A DNA stretch of 64,000 nucleotides from the NCBI RefSeq assembly GCF_037893015.1, contig NC_133663.1, positions 225,033,199 through 225,097,198 of the forward strand. Direction: 5' to 3'. Under the pieces are notes generated by a model. That model saw nothing but the letters and a program-made list of their open reading frames with translations, had not been told where the DNA came from and ran no database searches. This DNA comes from Macrotis lagotis. Taxonomy: Eukaryota; Chordata; Mammalia; Peramelemorphia; Peramelidae. Made by a program: the position numbers and the translations under genes. Of this stretch, positions 1-10,779 are shown one piece after another; positions within the stretch are counted from its first letter, which is position 1; every line of letters starts with the position of its first letter.

Positions 1-112
1 AGGAAATGAAAAACCACTCCAGTATCTTTGCCAATAAAACTCCATGGATAATATGGTTTATGAGTTTAGGAAGAATCAGATACAACTGAACAAATGAACA
101 ACAACAATAACA
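1..112 (+). repeat. MAR1-type SINE, 3' part
   Basis: The sequence carries the characteristic tail of marsupial MAR1 (tRNA-RTE) SINEs: CCACTCCAGTATCTTTGCC, then a degenerate AGAATCAGATACAACTGAA, then GAACAACAACAATAA. The head lies left of the window edge. Confidence 0.8.
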
Positions 113-209
113 ACATCTTACTCTCCCTTTTTACAACAGTTTTTCCCCTTCTCAGTGTCTTTAAACTCTATTAAAATCTGATTTCAGATATATATTAGTA
201 CCAGTCATT

Positions 210-267
210 TACAATCAGGTGTGATTGTATGATTACAATCAAGTGTACCACCATCTTGTGGTGGTAC
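210..267. other. Cluster of short perfect inverted repeats
   Basis: Bases 245-253 and 259-267 form a perfect 9-bp stem (GTACCACCA / TGGTGGTAC) with a 5-base loop. Just upstream ACAATCA and TGATTGT form another stem, and ACAATCA then recurs. No function is assigned. Confidence 0.6.
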
Positions 268-759
268 AGGTATGCCTCATGTAAAGGAGTTCAATATCTG
301 ATTCAATAAAAAGTCAATGATAAGCATTTATTATTTATTATTTTATTGTTAAGGATAGCAATATTCTAGGGAACAATTGGTGCTATCACAACAGTGTTTT
401 AAGTAGGTGATTAACCAAATAGTATTGTAAAGTAGTTTCATGATGTAACAAAGAAGTTTGAATGTTGTATAATTAATTGATATATATTTAGGTTTGATTA
501 TTTAATTAATGAAATCATTAAAAAGGTGTTAATTGGGGGCAACATTATGTGACATGTTCTTATACTGATATTTTAAGATTTATCTCTTATTGGAATGGAA
601 TATAAATAAATAAAGGTCTTTTCCCCCAAGAAACAAGAGCCAACATGATAGGCAGGGAAGTGACTAGGAACAAATGGAAAACCCCAGAAAGTGAGGGTGA
701 GAAAAGGGCAGATGGTGTGGAGAAAGAGAATGGGAACAAATAATGACTTGGAAACTTGT

Positions 760-888
760 GAGAGGCAGCATGGTTTATAAAAATAGCACTGACCTTAGAA
801 GCAAAAGCTTTGGATTTGAATTCTAGTTCTGTCACATTCTTGCTATGGGACTTGGGGCAAGCCATTGAACCACTCTGAGGCCTGAAAT
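760..888 (+). repeat. MIR/THER-type SINE fragment
   Basis: The order of landmarks fits a MIR core: GGCAGCATGG head, AATTCTAGTTCTGTCACATT in place of the B-box and 'TGCCACTTAC' zone, then GACTTGGGGCAAGCCATT. Diverged, so ancient. Confidence 0.75.
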
Positions 889-1227
889 TGTTGTGGCCAC
901 ATGTCCTGGGGAGGTGGAGGGAGGAGTAGATGGCTCCCAGGCCTATCCTAACTCTACATATTCACTGCCAGTGAATATGTCCTTCACTTCTGGATGCCTC
1001 AGAAAGGGAGAAGGCAGTGCTTATTTAGGCAGATTTAAAGATTTGGATGGTTCCATATATGTAGCCAAATGAAAAATAAGACTGCTTCCAACAACATGGT
1101 AGGCCCAGACAAAAATTGTTCACAGTTCTCTTGTCTCCTGGAGCAGTTCCCAAGACACCCCCCCCCCAATGAGAAATGCATTTTTAAAGCAGGCACCAAA
1201 GCCTTGTTAGACCTGTTTTGAATCAAA

Positions 1228-1285
1228 CATGAATAAGCATTTCTTCAGCACTTACTATATGTGAGGCACAGAGCTAGACTTTGGG
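1228..1285 (+). repeat. L2 3'-end fragment
   Basis: Contains the L2 3' UTR hallmark: CAGCACTTACTATATGTGAG followed by GCACAGAGCTAGAC. Confidence 0.6.
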
Positions 1286-1373
1286 GTAGCATTCTTTGTA
1301 TATGTTACAGGGAAGGGGGATCTATTGAGCTGCACAGGTTCAAGGTGAGAGACAGGAAATATATTTGGCCCCA

Positions 1374-1471
1374 AACAATGAAGGTTTTATAGGTCAGGCT
1401 AATGATTAGAAATTAAATGGTGAACAATGAAGGTTTTTACAGGACAGGCTAATCATTAGAAATTAAATGAT
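1374..1471 (+). repeat. 49-bp tandem duplication
   Basis: Two head-to-tail copies (1374-1422 and 1423-1471) start AACAATGAAGGTTTT and end AGAAATTAAATG. They differ by a few substitutions and indels. A third, partial copy of the same sequence with its left flank sits at 2487-2550. Confidence 0.85.
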
Positions 1472-1920
1472 AAAGAATTTCACTGAACCATAATAACAAA
1501 ATATAATGAATCTGAGCAATGAGAAAAAATTCTTCTCACAGATTCCTGCTCCAGTGGAGAAAAGTGGGAAAAATCCTCATGAGAGAAACCATGTTCCAAA
1601 GACTGGAAAGAGTTCTCCCTTGGGTTGCTGATGAAACTCATGTCTGAGAAATTCCTTGACCCTTTTAGATATTAACCACAGTTGTTCCCAGTCAACTCTG
1701 CCTTACTCAAGTCCATCAGCAACTAAAGTCCCATCTCTCTTGGGTCATTATTATCTCCATATGTCACCCAACCATAGCTTCAGTCTTCTCTTTGACTCAG
1801 AAAAGCTTCATTCTTCTTTCTTCTGTTTCTATTTCAGGTATTTTGCATGCTATTGATAATTCTATTTTACAATCAGTTCTTTCAGGGTCTATCCAATGCA
1901 ATATGCCACAGAGCTAAACT

Positions 1921-2098
1921 TAGATTAGATAGATAAACAAACAGACAGAAGATAGATATTCGGAAATAGAGATGATAGAGAGATCAATAGACATAGATAG
2001 GTGATAGATATAGATGATTAGATATAGATGATAGATAAATAATAGGTGACAGGCAGACAGATAGGTAGACACAGATGTTAGATGATAGGTATAAAGAG
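1921..2098. repeat. Imperfect GATA/GACA tetranucleotide repeat
   Basis: About 180 bases of interrupted TAGA/GATA and CAGA units. It is a decayed microsatellite, so frames through it give artificial Tyr/Leu/Ser-rich peptides. Confidence 0.85.
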
Positions 2099-2104
2099 AG
2101 AAAA

Positions 2105-2155
2105 TAGGTATCATTTACTAAGCACTTACTCTGTGCTAGATATTGTACTACAAAC
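2105..2155 (+). repeat. L2 3'-end fragment
   Basis: ATTTACTAAGCACTTACT followed by CTGTGCTAGATATTGTAC matches the L2 3' UTR pattern. Short, with low certainty on the edges. Confidence 0.5.
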
Positions 2156-2486
2156 ACAAGCAAATATGCATTCTAAAGGCAGAAGACAGCACCTGGGAGT
2201 GGGAAAAGATATCTGTGCAGGAACAATGTCAAGGGCAAAGAAGAGGAGTCAGGAGGGTGAGTCCAGGCTTGAGGGAGGTGACACATAACTAGGGTCTTTC
2301 CTGAAAAGGTGGTCCCAGGGAGGGAGCATTAGTCAGGAGAAGATTGCTTTAGGGTGAAGGTTTCTCTAAGGTGGCAACAGAAATGATAGTGCATCTTCTC
2401 TTCTCTCCATTCTTGACATCTTCTGTGGTGTTTTTCATAACCATCCTCTTAAGTGGAATTTCCCTTATCTCACACACAGCTGACTT

Positions 2487-2639
2487 AGGAAATATATTTG
2501 GCCCCAAACAATGAAGGTTTTACAGGTCAGGATAATCATTAGATATTAAAGTCAATCATAAGCATTTATTATTTATTATTCGACATCAGCATCATATCTT
2601 GGAAAAGTTTACCTGATATAAATCACTAAAAGAAAGGGA
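2487..2639. other. Mosaic segment made of three copied pieces
   Basis: Bases 2487-2550 match 1354-1417 directly (about 60 of 64). Bases 2548-2580 match 310-342 directly (32 of 33), sharing the AAA at the junction with the first piece. Bases 2583-2639 match the reverse complement of 4689-4745, including 44 perfect bases (2583-2626 versus 4702-4745). I read these identities base by base. The origin is inference: templated patchwork insertion or copies of an unnamed repeat. Confidence 0.8.
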
Positions 2640-3490
2640 ATGTGAGCTGTGAAAAGGTCTGCACTTTTCACTGTCTCCTTCAGAGTCCTTTCTTTGTGCT
2701 CCAGTCATGCTGGGAATTAATATCTGTATACTCAAATTTTCCTGAAGCCCCTTTCTGCCTTAGGAAAGCTCTATTTCACCCAGGAGGAACAGAGAGATAA
2801 AAAAGGGCATAAGCTAGCTATGCTAGTAAGCATTTGTCTTCCTTAAAGATGTAATGGAAATACACTATTTTTTATTACAGCTATTACTATGATTAAAGGT
2901 AACACTGACTCCCAAACATGTAGAGTAAAAGGGAAGTAGAAACTTAGACATCAATTTGAGTGGACTCCCACATTACTTTTGGATGTTGAAGAAAGTTGTC
3001 ATTTGGCATCCACTGACCAACTAAAAAAAAGAACTTAGATTTTTCACTATGGTTGGATGATATAATTCTAGAGTTCAATACTAATTTGGTAAGTGAACCC
3101 TAGGTATATACATAATATGAAAAATTATAGCTTCTACTTGGTATGATTAAAATAGAAAAGGGTAGACTCTGTAAATAAGTTAGTGATTAGTAAGGGTGTA
3201 AACACTGACACATAAGTAGGTTACTGGCCATGCCTCAAAAAATGTTGTCAAAGGAAAAGCATTTTACAAAAGTCATGTTGGGTTTCTTTGGCAAATTTAT
3301 GAGTAGCAAAATTTTCAAGACACTGAATAGTATTCAACTAACTTCATCAAGGATGCAGAAAACTCAATGACTATTTCAATACTTCTGAACTTGATGGTTC
3401 CAAATGTCCACAATGAATGTTCTGATTTGGTAACTTATCCATTCAATGATACTTCTCCATATGGAAAATAAATATTCTTCATTTATCTGA
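2640..3490. other. Unassigned intronic stretch
   Basis: No recognisable repeat family, exon or RNA gene seen. Sequence is AT-rich with ordinary complexity. Confidence 0.5.
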
Positions 3491-3494
3491 GGTT

Positions 3495-3700
3495 TCCCAT
3501 GAGGTAGCACAGTATGTCAGATAGAAAGCTGGATGTTGAGTGAAGAAGGAGGAAATTCAGATCCCACTTTTGAGATGTAATCATCCATATGACTATGGAC
3601 AAGACATCTGTAACATGAGAATGATAATATCTGAGGCACACAGTGTTGTGGTCAAGTGAGATAATGTTTTATAAATTTTAAATCATGTAAACACTAGTCA
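3495..3700 (+). repeat. MIR-type SINE, diverged
   Basis: GAGGTAGCACAGTATGTCAG head, a middle with GACTATGGACAAGACATCTG, and a tail GTCAAGTGAGATAATGTTTT follow the order of a full MIR. Confidence 0.6.
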
Positions 3701-3963
3701 CTATCATCATATGTGAATTTCTAGGATGATGTCATCAATAGAACTTTTCCTCTGCCTATTTTTTTATCTAGTTTCATGATCCTATCAAACAACTTAGTCA
3801 AGCATCAGTATCTCTTTTTCATTTCTCTCTTCATAGCAATAACCATATGATACTTGAATAATGTTTTCCCTGTTGCTTTTCTCTCAGAGAATCTGGTATG
3901 ATTTTCACATATACAAAGGAAACTTCTTGTGGAAGGTGAGCTTTTATCTTGTTCTGCTAAGTA

Positions 3964-3965
<2 letters not shown>

Positions 3966-4003
<38 letters not shown>
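3966..4003. repeat. (AC)n microsatellite
   Basis: Uninterrupted AC dinucleotides, 19 units. Confidence 0.97.
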
Positions 4004-4005
<2 letters not shown>

Positions 4006-5275
4006 AATCAATAAACACAACAGAAATTTGTATTTTCTTAGTGTCTATGAAAATATGGTTTAACTAAATAAGCATCATTTGTGAAAAATGCCTTTTTCAT
4101 TCTTTTATTAAGGATATACTCAGTAGAAGTATTGAACATCCTTAAAAGTAGATGCCACAGGTATAAGAAGACAGCAATACTTACTAAGGTTAAATTCATT
4201 GATTTTTGTAAGTAATATTATCACTCATGATTATTTTTATTTGTTTGAAATCTTCCTCACTTTGAAATATCTTGGAAGTCAATCTTCAAGTAACATTAAA
4301 ATGATATTGCCTACACTATGAGTTTCCTTTATGTGTTCTAGAATAGTTGTAGCCATATTTTTACCCCAAGGTACTTCCAGAGCCCAATGTTATAGCTCCA
4401 CTTCCATATGTCTTGTTGCCCCCCCTTCCTTTTTTGGTTATCATTGTCCTTCAGTTGTTTTGACATAATGAAGTCTGAGACCCAACATTCTGCAGACTTG
4501 CCTGCCTCTCCACTGATTTTTGTTCATTTGGGGAGGCACTATGCCTCATGGTTTTTCATTGTCCATTCTGTAATGTTTGTTATGTACCATTTGAACTTGA
4601 ATTCTGAGTTAATGTTGTCCTTTCTTAACATGTCCTTCACTTGTCAAAATGATCAAGTATTTTCTTCCTCCTCCCCTGGGATTTTTGTTCTCTTTGTTTT
4701 AGTGATTTATATCAGGTAAACTTTTCCAAGATATGATGCTGATGTACAATTCTTTTATTTTAACCCATTTCTTCCTTTTTCTGAATAAGAAATTTGCTTC
4801 ATAGGGCTAAGTTTGTGTCATTATCATTGTTTATAGCATACATTTTAATCTTTACCCTTTATGAATAATGATTTCAATGATTTTACTGCACAAATACTGC
4901 TGATTCTGAAATGACTTCCCTATCAGTGATCAACCTTTTTCCTCTCTGCCAAGATTCCTCAAACTCTTGACCTTCAGGATTAAGTGTGAACTTCTCTCTT
5001 TGGCACGTAAAGCTCTTTTCATCCTGGTCTATTCCTTCCTTTCCAGTCCATTCACTCTTGGATAGAGTAAAAGGTTTGTTTGCAGTTCCTTGCACAGGAA
5101 ATTCCATCTCTGCTTTGACATTTCATTGACTGCCATCTATCTTTCCCTCTTTCCCTCTACTTAACTTCTGAAAGAGATCTTTCTTGCTTCTTCCTCACCC
5201 TACTACCCAAACTGTCAACACCACACCTATGAGATTACCTTTCATATAATATACAAAAATCCTAGTTATTTATAC
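4004..5275. other. Unassigned intronic stretch
   Basis: No exon or confident repeat. It contains the 57-base segment at 4689-4745 that reappears inverted at 2583-2639. A pyrimidine-biased stretch runs from about 4900 to 5240. A 103-codon plus-strand open frame at 4408-4719 resembles no protein I know. Confidence 0.5.
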
Positions 5276-5279
5276 ATTG

Positions 5280-5475
5280 TCTCCCCATTGGAATGGGAGG
5301 TCCTTGAGGTCAGGGATTCATTTTGCTTTTCTTCTTATCTTCATCGTGACTGAGATGTATTAGCCATTACTTCCTGTCTAATCAAATTCAATAAATATTT
5401 ATGAAGTACCTATTATATACCAGACTATATATAACAGCATAACTGGGGATAATAAAAAAAATCCCTGTCCTCAAA
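5280..5475 (+). repeat. L2 3' end
   Basis: Includes GAGGTCCTTGAGGTCAGGG, AATAAATATTTATGAAGTAC and CCCTGTCCTCAAAGAGCTTA, three successive landmarks of the L2 3' UTR. Confidence 0.75.
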
Positions 5476-5479
5476 GAGC

Positions 5480-6925
5480 TTATAATCAAAAAAGAAGGCA
5501 GGAAAGGGGAATTGCAAGAGGGAATCTGGAGCACAGATATCTTCTTGTGTAGAATTGACACTAGGAGAGGAGCAGATGCAAAGTAGAGTGATCTGAGTTT
5601 TTAATTTTCGCCCTCTGCAAGAGAAGGCATTGGAAGAGATTTGATACACTACTCTCTAGCCTTCCAGAGAGGAGAAAAAGCTGAGGGGGTGGCATCAACT
5701 ATTACTTGAATTAGCAGAATGCCCCTTCTAGGATAAACTCATCATTTTGAACAACTTAAAAGTGATGAATTTATCCTTGGAGTGCATCTTGTTTCATGTG
5801 CTTGAAATCAGGAAGAAAAGCAGCAGATGCAGCATTGAGAGGCCAATGCCTTTCAACTCTCCCTACTTTGGAAGAAGAAATTGTTACTGTGTCTCTATGG
5901 AAAGAGAAGGGACCCTCACAGAACTAAGGGTCATTTTCTATTTTTGTTTAATGAATCTCAATGGCTAAAAATTCACCATGGATCAAATAAGATTCTGGTG
6001 ATGACTCTCATCATATTGTTTGGTTGTTTGCTTTTTTTGTTGTTGAGAGAAGACATTATTCTTTGGACAGTAAATATTCTTTTCAGTTGAGTGAAACCTG
6101 AAAGTACTTATGCTTTGGCAGTGTTACAAGGGAACTGACCAAAAAAGGCCCCAGGGAAGGAAGTATATATGTTTAGTCAATCAGCTTCTGGAAGTTCATG
6201 ATATCATGGGTCAGTCCTGCTATTCTGCCAGCTTAATCTCTAAGAGCTCAGGCTCACCCTCATATCATGATGAGGTACTATCTACTAAGTCAGAAAATAA
6301 ATCTTATATACCTTTACATACAGGTAAATAAACAAAAGTGCAAATTTTCAATTTTTGATGACATTAAAATGTTTCACTAGGACATATTTTCATAATTACA
6401 TATTTAATGAAAGTAGCATCAGAGTAGATTAATTTCTTTCCTGAATTTAAATCTATAAAAAGTTTGGGGATCTTAAAGTGTACTTTTAATTTTCTTCAGG
6501 AAAATGCTTTTTGGGAAAATGCATTATAAAGAATTGTGAAAACTCAGAAGATCATGTATAAAATATGGATGATCATTTAGAACAATGGAAGATGAGGATT
6601 GGAATAGGATTTGAAGGATTATGTCATTCATCCCCTCTCATTTTTAACAGGGTTGGAAAGTAAAAAAGTTTTCCTCAGGTCACACATAAGTTTCATGCAA
6701 AACGTATCTGTTGTGATTTCTGTATTCTTCAAATGAAATATAAAAATTAAGGATGAGATCTTGCTGTTTGTGTTTTAAAATTATCTATTTTAATTATCTA
6801 ATAGAACACTGTCATTTAAATTACTATTTCATCCCTACTACAACAAAATATCAGTAGAAATATTCTTGTGGTACAAACAAATAAAGTAGGGTCTACATCC
6901 ATTAGGAAGGAACTAAACAAGATAT
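5480..6925. other. Unassigned intronic stretch
   Basis: Mixed AT-rich sequence with no family I can name. Small open frames here have no recognisable motif. Confidence 0.5.
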
Positions 6926-6929
6926 GATA

Positions 6930-7050
6930 AAAGGTTGCAGCATCTGCCCTGGTGTCTGGAGAACTTGAGTTCAAATTTAGGTTCGGTTCCTTTCTGGCTG
7001 TGTGACCCTGACCCACTCACTTAACCCCAATTGCCTCTTTAAAAAAAAAG
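6930..7050 (+). repeat. Older tRNA-type SINE
   Basis: GAACTTGAGTTCAAATTTAG, TGGCTGTGTGACCCTGACCC and CACTTAACCCCAATTGCCTC in order, ending in an A-run. The younger SINE at 7057 begins just past its A-tail. Confidence 0.85.
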
Positions 7051-7056
7051 AATCCT

Positions 7057-7210
7057 GGGGCAGCCAGGTGGTGCAGTGGATAGAGCACCAGCCCTGGAGT
7101 CAGAAGGACCTGAGTTCAAATCTAACCTCAGACAATTAATAATTACTTAGCTGTGTGACCTTGGGCAAGTCACTTAACTCCATTTCCATGTGAAAAAAAA
7201 CAACAAAAAA
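7057..7210 (+). repeat. tRNA-derived marsupial SINE
   Basis: Full-length copy: GGGGCAGCCAGGTGGTGCAG head, B-box-like GAGTTCAAATC, TAGCTGTGTGACCTTGGGCA, and an A-rich tail with C interruptions. It sits directly behind an older SINE tail, giving a dimer-like arrangement. Confidence 0.93.
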
Positions 7211-7319
7211 TTGCTTCATAAGAAATTATAAATCTGTGAAATTCAGAAAAAAAAATGGGAAGTCCAATTTGCACTAATTTAGGGCAAAGAGGAACCAGAA
7301 GTAGGGAAATGTGTATATT

Positions 7320-7323
7320 TATG

Positions 7324-7367
<44 letters not shown>

Positions 7368-7382
7368 TGCATATATATATTC
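7320..7382. repeat. (AT)n microsatellite
   Basis: Long AT alternation with small interruptions on both sides. Confidence 0.95.
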
Positions 7383-7454
7383 ATATCCACACATTTACAT
7401 ATATTCACTCATAGCTTCATCCCCTTTACATCAAAACACATATAAAATTGCTTT

Positions 7455-7697
7455 TAATGTTGTTGAATCATGTCTGACTCTTCATGACCCCATCTTGGGT
7501 TTTCTTGGCAGAGATACAGGAATTGTTTGTCATTTCCTTTTCCAGTTCATTTTTCAGATGACACAACTGAGACTAATAAGGTTAAATGGCTTGCCAGAGT
7601 CACACAGCTAGTAAGTCTTGGTGGTCAGATGTAAACTTAGGAAGATGTTTCTTCCTGATTCCAGACCCAGCATTCTGTGCCACCTAAGTTGTCCTAT
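7455..7697 (-). repeat. MAR1-type SINE, near full length
   Basis: Reverse-oriented MAR1: GTTGTTGAATCATGTCTGAC tail first, then GGGTTTTCTTGGCAGAGATA, CATTTCCTTTTCCAGTTCAT, GTCACACAGCTAGTAAGTC, and the head near CACCTAAGTTGTCC. Confidence 0.9.
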
Positions 7698-7699
7698 AA

Positions 7700-8235
7700 A
7701 TTGCTACAATCATATAAATAAGAATTACACTAAAAGGCAGCCAATTCTGTTTAATTAGAAGGTTTAATCTTGGTCTGGTAGAATATATGATGAAACATAT
7801 GTCCCTTCTCTCTGTAGAGAGGTAAGGGACAAATGAGTGCTGTTAATACATTGTTTGACTCATTTACTATGTTGTTATTTTGCTATATTATTTGCCTAGC
7901 TTTTTAATGTCACAAAGCAGAGTTAAGAATGGTGAGCAGAATGATTTAGGCAATAACTATGGTACAAAAACAAAAGAACAATAATTTTTTTTAAACCCAG
8001 CATTGATGACTAGTACTCCGAAATTTCTGAAAAATCTTTAAGAAAAGGAAGCCAATTTTAGAGTTAAAGTTTCTCCAGATCATAGGCTCTAATTGTAACA
8101 GAGATGTGCTGTGAGAGGAAGTTAATAATTTAAAGCTTATATTAAAAAAAAGTTTTGGGAAAATGAACAAAAATGTTACCAAAAATATACAGTGGTATCC
8201 AAAAAAGTCTGTGCAGTTTTAAACCAATAAAGCTT
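7700..8235. other. Unassigned intronic stretch
   Basis: Nothing recognised beyond low-complexity A runs. Confidence 0.5.
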
Positions 8236-8239
8236 GAAA

Positions 8240-8390
8240 CTGCTCATTTTATAGAAGAAACTGAGGTAAAAAGGAGATAAGTGACATGGAGTTTCATAGA
8301 TAAGAAGCATCTGAAGTACCACTTAAATCCTGAGCTTCCTGACTCCCAGTCCAATACATTATTCACTACAATATATTTATCCTATTTATA
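8240..8390 (-). repeat. MIR-type SINE fragment
   Basis: TCATTTTATAGAAGAAACTG, AAGTGACATGG and CCTGACTCCCAGTCCAATAC appear in antisense MIR order. Confidence 0.6.
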
Positions 8391-8394
8391 TAAT

Positions 8395-9345
8395 TGTAAT
8401 TTTGATATATAATGGGTTAGCATAAGAAATTGAATGGGAATTTTTGGGGAGCTTTGCAGGAGCTGCAGATGATATGCAAAGGCTAACAGATGAAACAGAA
8501 AAAGTTTAGAAACTCAGAAATGCATAAAAGATACATATAGGATTATATAATATCAACATATTTTATCTTCTAATAACATAATAATTTAGAATTCTTCTTT
8601 GGTACAAAGAAAAGGCCACAGCATTTTATGTGGATTTTCCAGATAGCAGGGGCACCATGTCCCTATCCCCCAAGATATGGAATGGATAATTATATAGTGT
8701 TTTTCAGATCTAGGAAGAGTACTGAGGGACTCCAAATCAGATGCCTTAATCTCCTCAGGAAAACCAGAATCCAGATCACCCACTGAGAATGAAGTGGAAG
8801 AAAAGAAAGTGACAGAGATAATATGACATACATAAAAAGATTGCTTGCAGCAATAAAAGTCCAGCCATGACTGAAGGGATCCATTCAATACGATTTCATG
8901 TTTTCCTGTAGCAATTTTCTGTAGCTAGGGATAAAAAGGAGGAGAAATATGATGGTAGGACTTAGCCAGGATGTATTGTTAGCAAGTCATAAACAACTAA
9001 AGATGATAAGAACTTGAGGTTCAGCGCAGCAAAAAATGGTGGTATTAACATCACTGAGCATAGCATTTCAGAGAGATCACTGACCCAATCTAGACTGGGT
9101 AAGAAAAGGATGTAAAATGACACCTGCTTGATTTTTAAGAAATACAGAAGTATCAAGAAATCAAGCATGAAAAGTCATTATGAGGTGAGGAAGAGGTGTA
9201 AGAAAGCACAAAAGGTGGAAGGACAAGACATTTTAGTTAGAGAACAGAATTCAAAATCTTGGGAATGAAGAAATGTCTAGTGATGGTGAGCTCCACAGGT
9301 GTGACCACTCTGCTGGGTTGATGAAATTTTGTTAAAAAGAAAGAG
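8395..9345. other. Unassigned intronic stretch
   Basis: Moderately complex sequence with no named family. A 100-codon minus-strand frame at 8586-8888 shows no domain and has only one overlapping alternative. I do not call it a gene. Confidence 0.45.
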
Positions 9346-9349
9346 GAAA

Positions 9350-9480
9350 GGACAGGTGCAGTAGATAGAGGACTGGCCCTAGAATTAGGAGGACTTGAAT
9401 TCAAAATTGACTTTGGCCATTTACTAGCTGACCATGGGCAAGTCACTTAATGCAGATTGCCTCAAAAAAAGAGAAAGAAG
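9350..9480 (+). repeat. tRNA-type SINE, diverged
   Basis: GACAGGTGCAGTAGATAGAG, GACTTGAATTCAAAATTGAC and CATGGGCAAGTCACTTAATG in SINE order, ending in an A/G-rich tail. Confidence 0.85.
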
Positions 9481-9892
9481 TTATAAGATTGTAAGAGTTT
9501 TTCTATTTGGACGGTCTCTTAAAGATCACCTAATCTAGCTTCTTTTTATTATTCCTTTTTTAGTTGCACCTTGCACCTACCTCCCAGGATTATAATGAGG
9601 ATAAAATGCAATATTTTTGTAAAGGGCTTTGCAAACCTCAAGGTAAATAAATAAATAATTTGTGAATAATAAATGTATTTAAAATAAATATAAATAACAT
9701 ACATAAGGTAAATAATATAAATTCTATTTAGAGGAATGATTATTTTTTATTTTAATAACTAATATTTTTCCTCTTCCTATTCTTCATTCACAATTCAGTC
9801 TTTGAAGGGCAGGGCTGATTATAAAATTAAATAGAGGGAGAGATGCACCCAACTGGGAATCTTTGATTTGATGAAAAAGTAAAAATATTGAG

Positions 9893-10010
9893 GGGCGGAG
9901 CCAAGATGGTGACAGGAGAAGAGCCTCTCTTAGGTGTTCTCTCTATAATTTTTCAAAACTCATAAAATAATGACTCTAACTAAATTTTTGAGAGACAGAA
10001 CCCATAGAGT
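9893..10010 (+). repeat. Orphan L1 5' UTR fragment
   Basis: Begins GAGGGGCGGAGCCAAGATGG, the conserved start of marsupial L1 5' UTRs. It continues through AAAACTCATAAAATAATGAC and GAGAGACAGAACCCATAG, then leaves the L1 consensus. No L1 coding or 3' sequence follows. Confidence 0.75.
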
Positions 10011-10129
10011 CTCTAGACTCACTGACCCCAACTGGAAATATTTCCCTTCTGCTCCTGCCAATGCTTTGATATCCTATGCTGCCAGGGGTCTGCTCCATAT
10101 TATGTTCATTTTGTTTTGATTTTCTCTAT

Positions 10130-10295
10130 CTTCCATAGAACTTTAAATGTGCAGCTAAAAGGAAACTTAGAAGCTGTCTAGCCCAATCACCTCATTTTTT
10201 GCTGAGGAAACGGAGACCTGTAGAAGTAAAATTATTTTGTCCAAGGTCACAGAACCAGGATTTAAATTCAGATCTTTTGTCTCCATAGTACCACA
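10130..10295 (-). repeat. Ancient MIR-like SINE fragment
   Basis: Pattern 'CTAGCCCAATCACCTCATTTT ... GAGGAAACGGAGACCTG ... CCAAGGTCACAGAACCAGG' typical of old antisense SINEs in mammals. Confidence 0.6.
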
Positions 10296-10779
10296 CATAT
10301 AAATGGGAGGGGGGAAAGAGTGACTGAACAGTCTTATGAGTCAAATACTATAGTTCCAAGAAATATGAGTTATTCTATATTCAGGAGGAAGGGAGATCAA
10401 TGAAGAGTAGAGAGGAAGTGAATTATCAAATATATTTACAAACCAAAGAACAGAAGCTCACATCCCTAACAATTGTTTCCTTCCTTTTTCCACTTGTATT
10501 TCGAGACCACCTTGAAAAACTTTTTGAAGGCACATTAGAACCTGAACCATAAAACATATCAAGTCCATAAAACATCATTTAAAGAGAGAACAGAGAAGAG
10601 AATGATGCTGCAGAGAAGGAAGAGTCTGGCCTGAGGTACTGTGATAATAAGAGTAAATAAAGCTGGCAACAAGGATATTAATAATGCTTGTGGTAGAAAA
10701 CATTTGTAAACCTATTTGATCTTCCTAGAACAGTGACTCCAAAATAGAGAACAGTAGAAATTTGGCATCATGGAATCAG

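Noticed and set aside
3861..4067. 68-codon frame with a Thr-His run
   Set aside because: The run is the (AC)n microsatellite.
4408..4719. 103-codon plus-strand frame with hydrophobic content
   Set aside because: No start context or domain. Hydrophobicity follows from T-rich DNA, and it includes part of the segment copied at 2583-2639.
8586..8888. 100-codon minus-strand frame as a possible GRPR exon 2
   Set aside because: It lacks TM4, ECL2 or TM5 features of bombesin receptors and has no suitable splice sites I can see.
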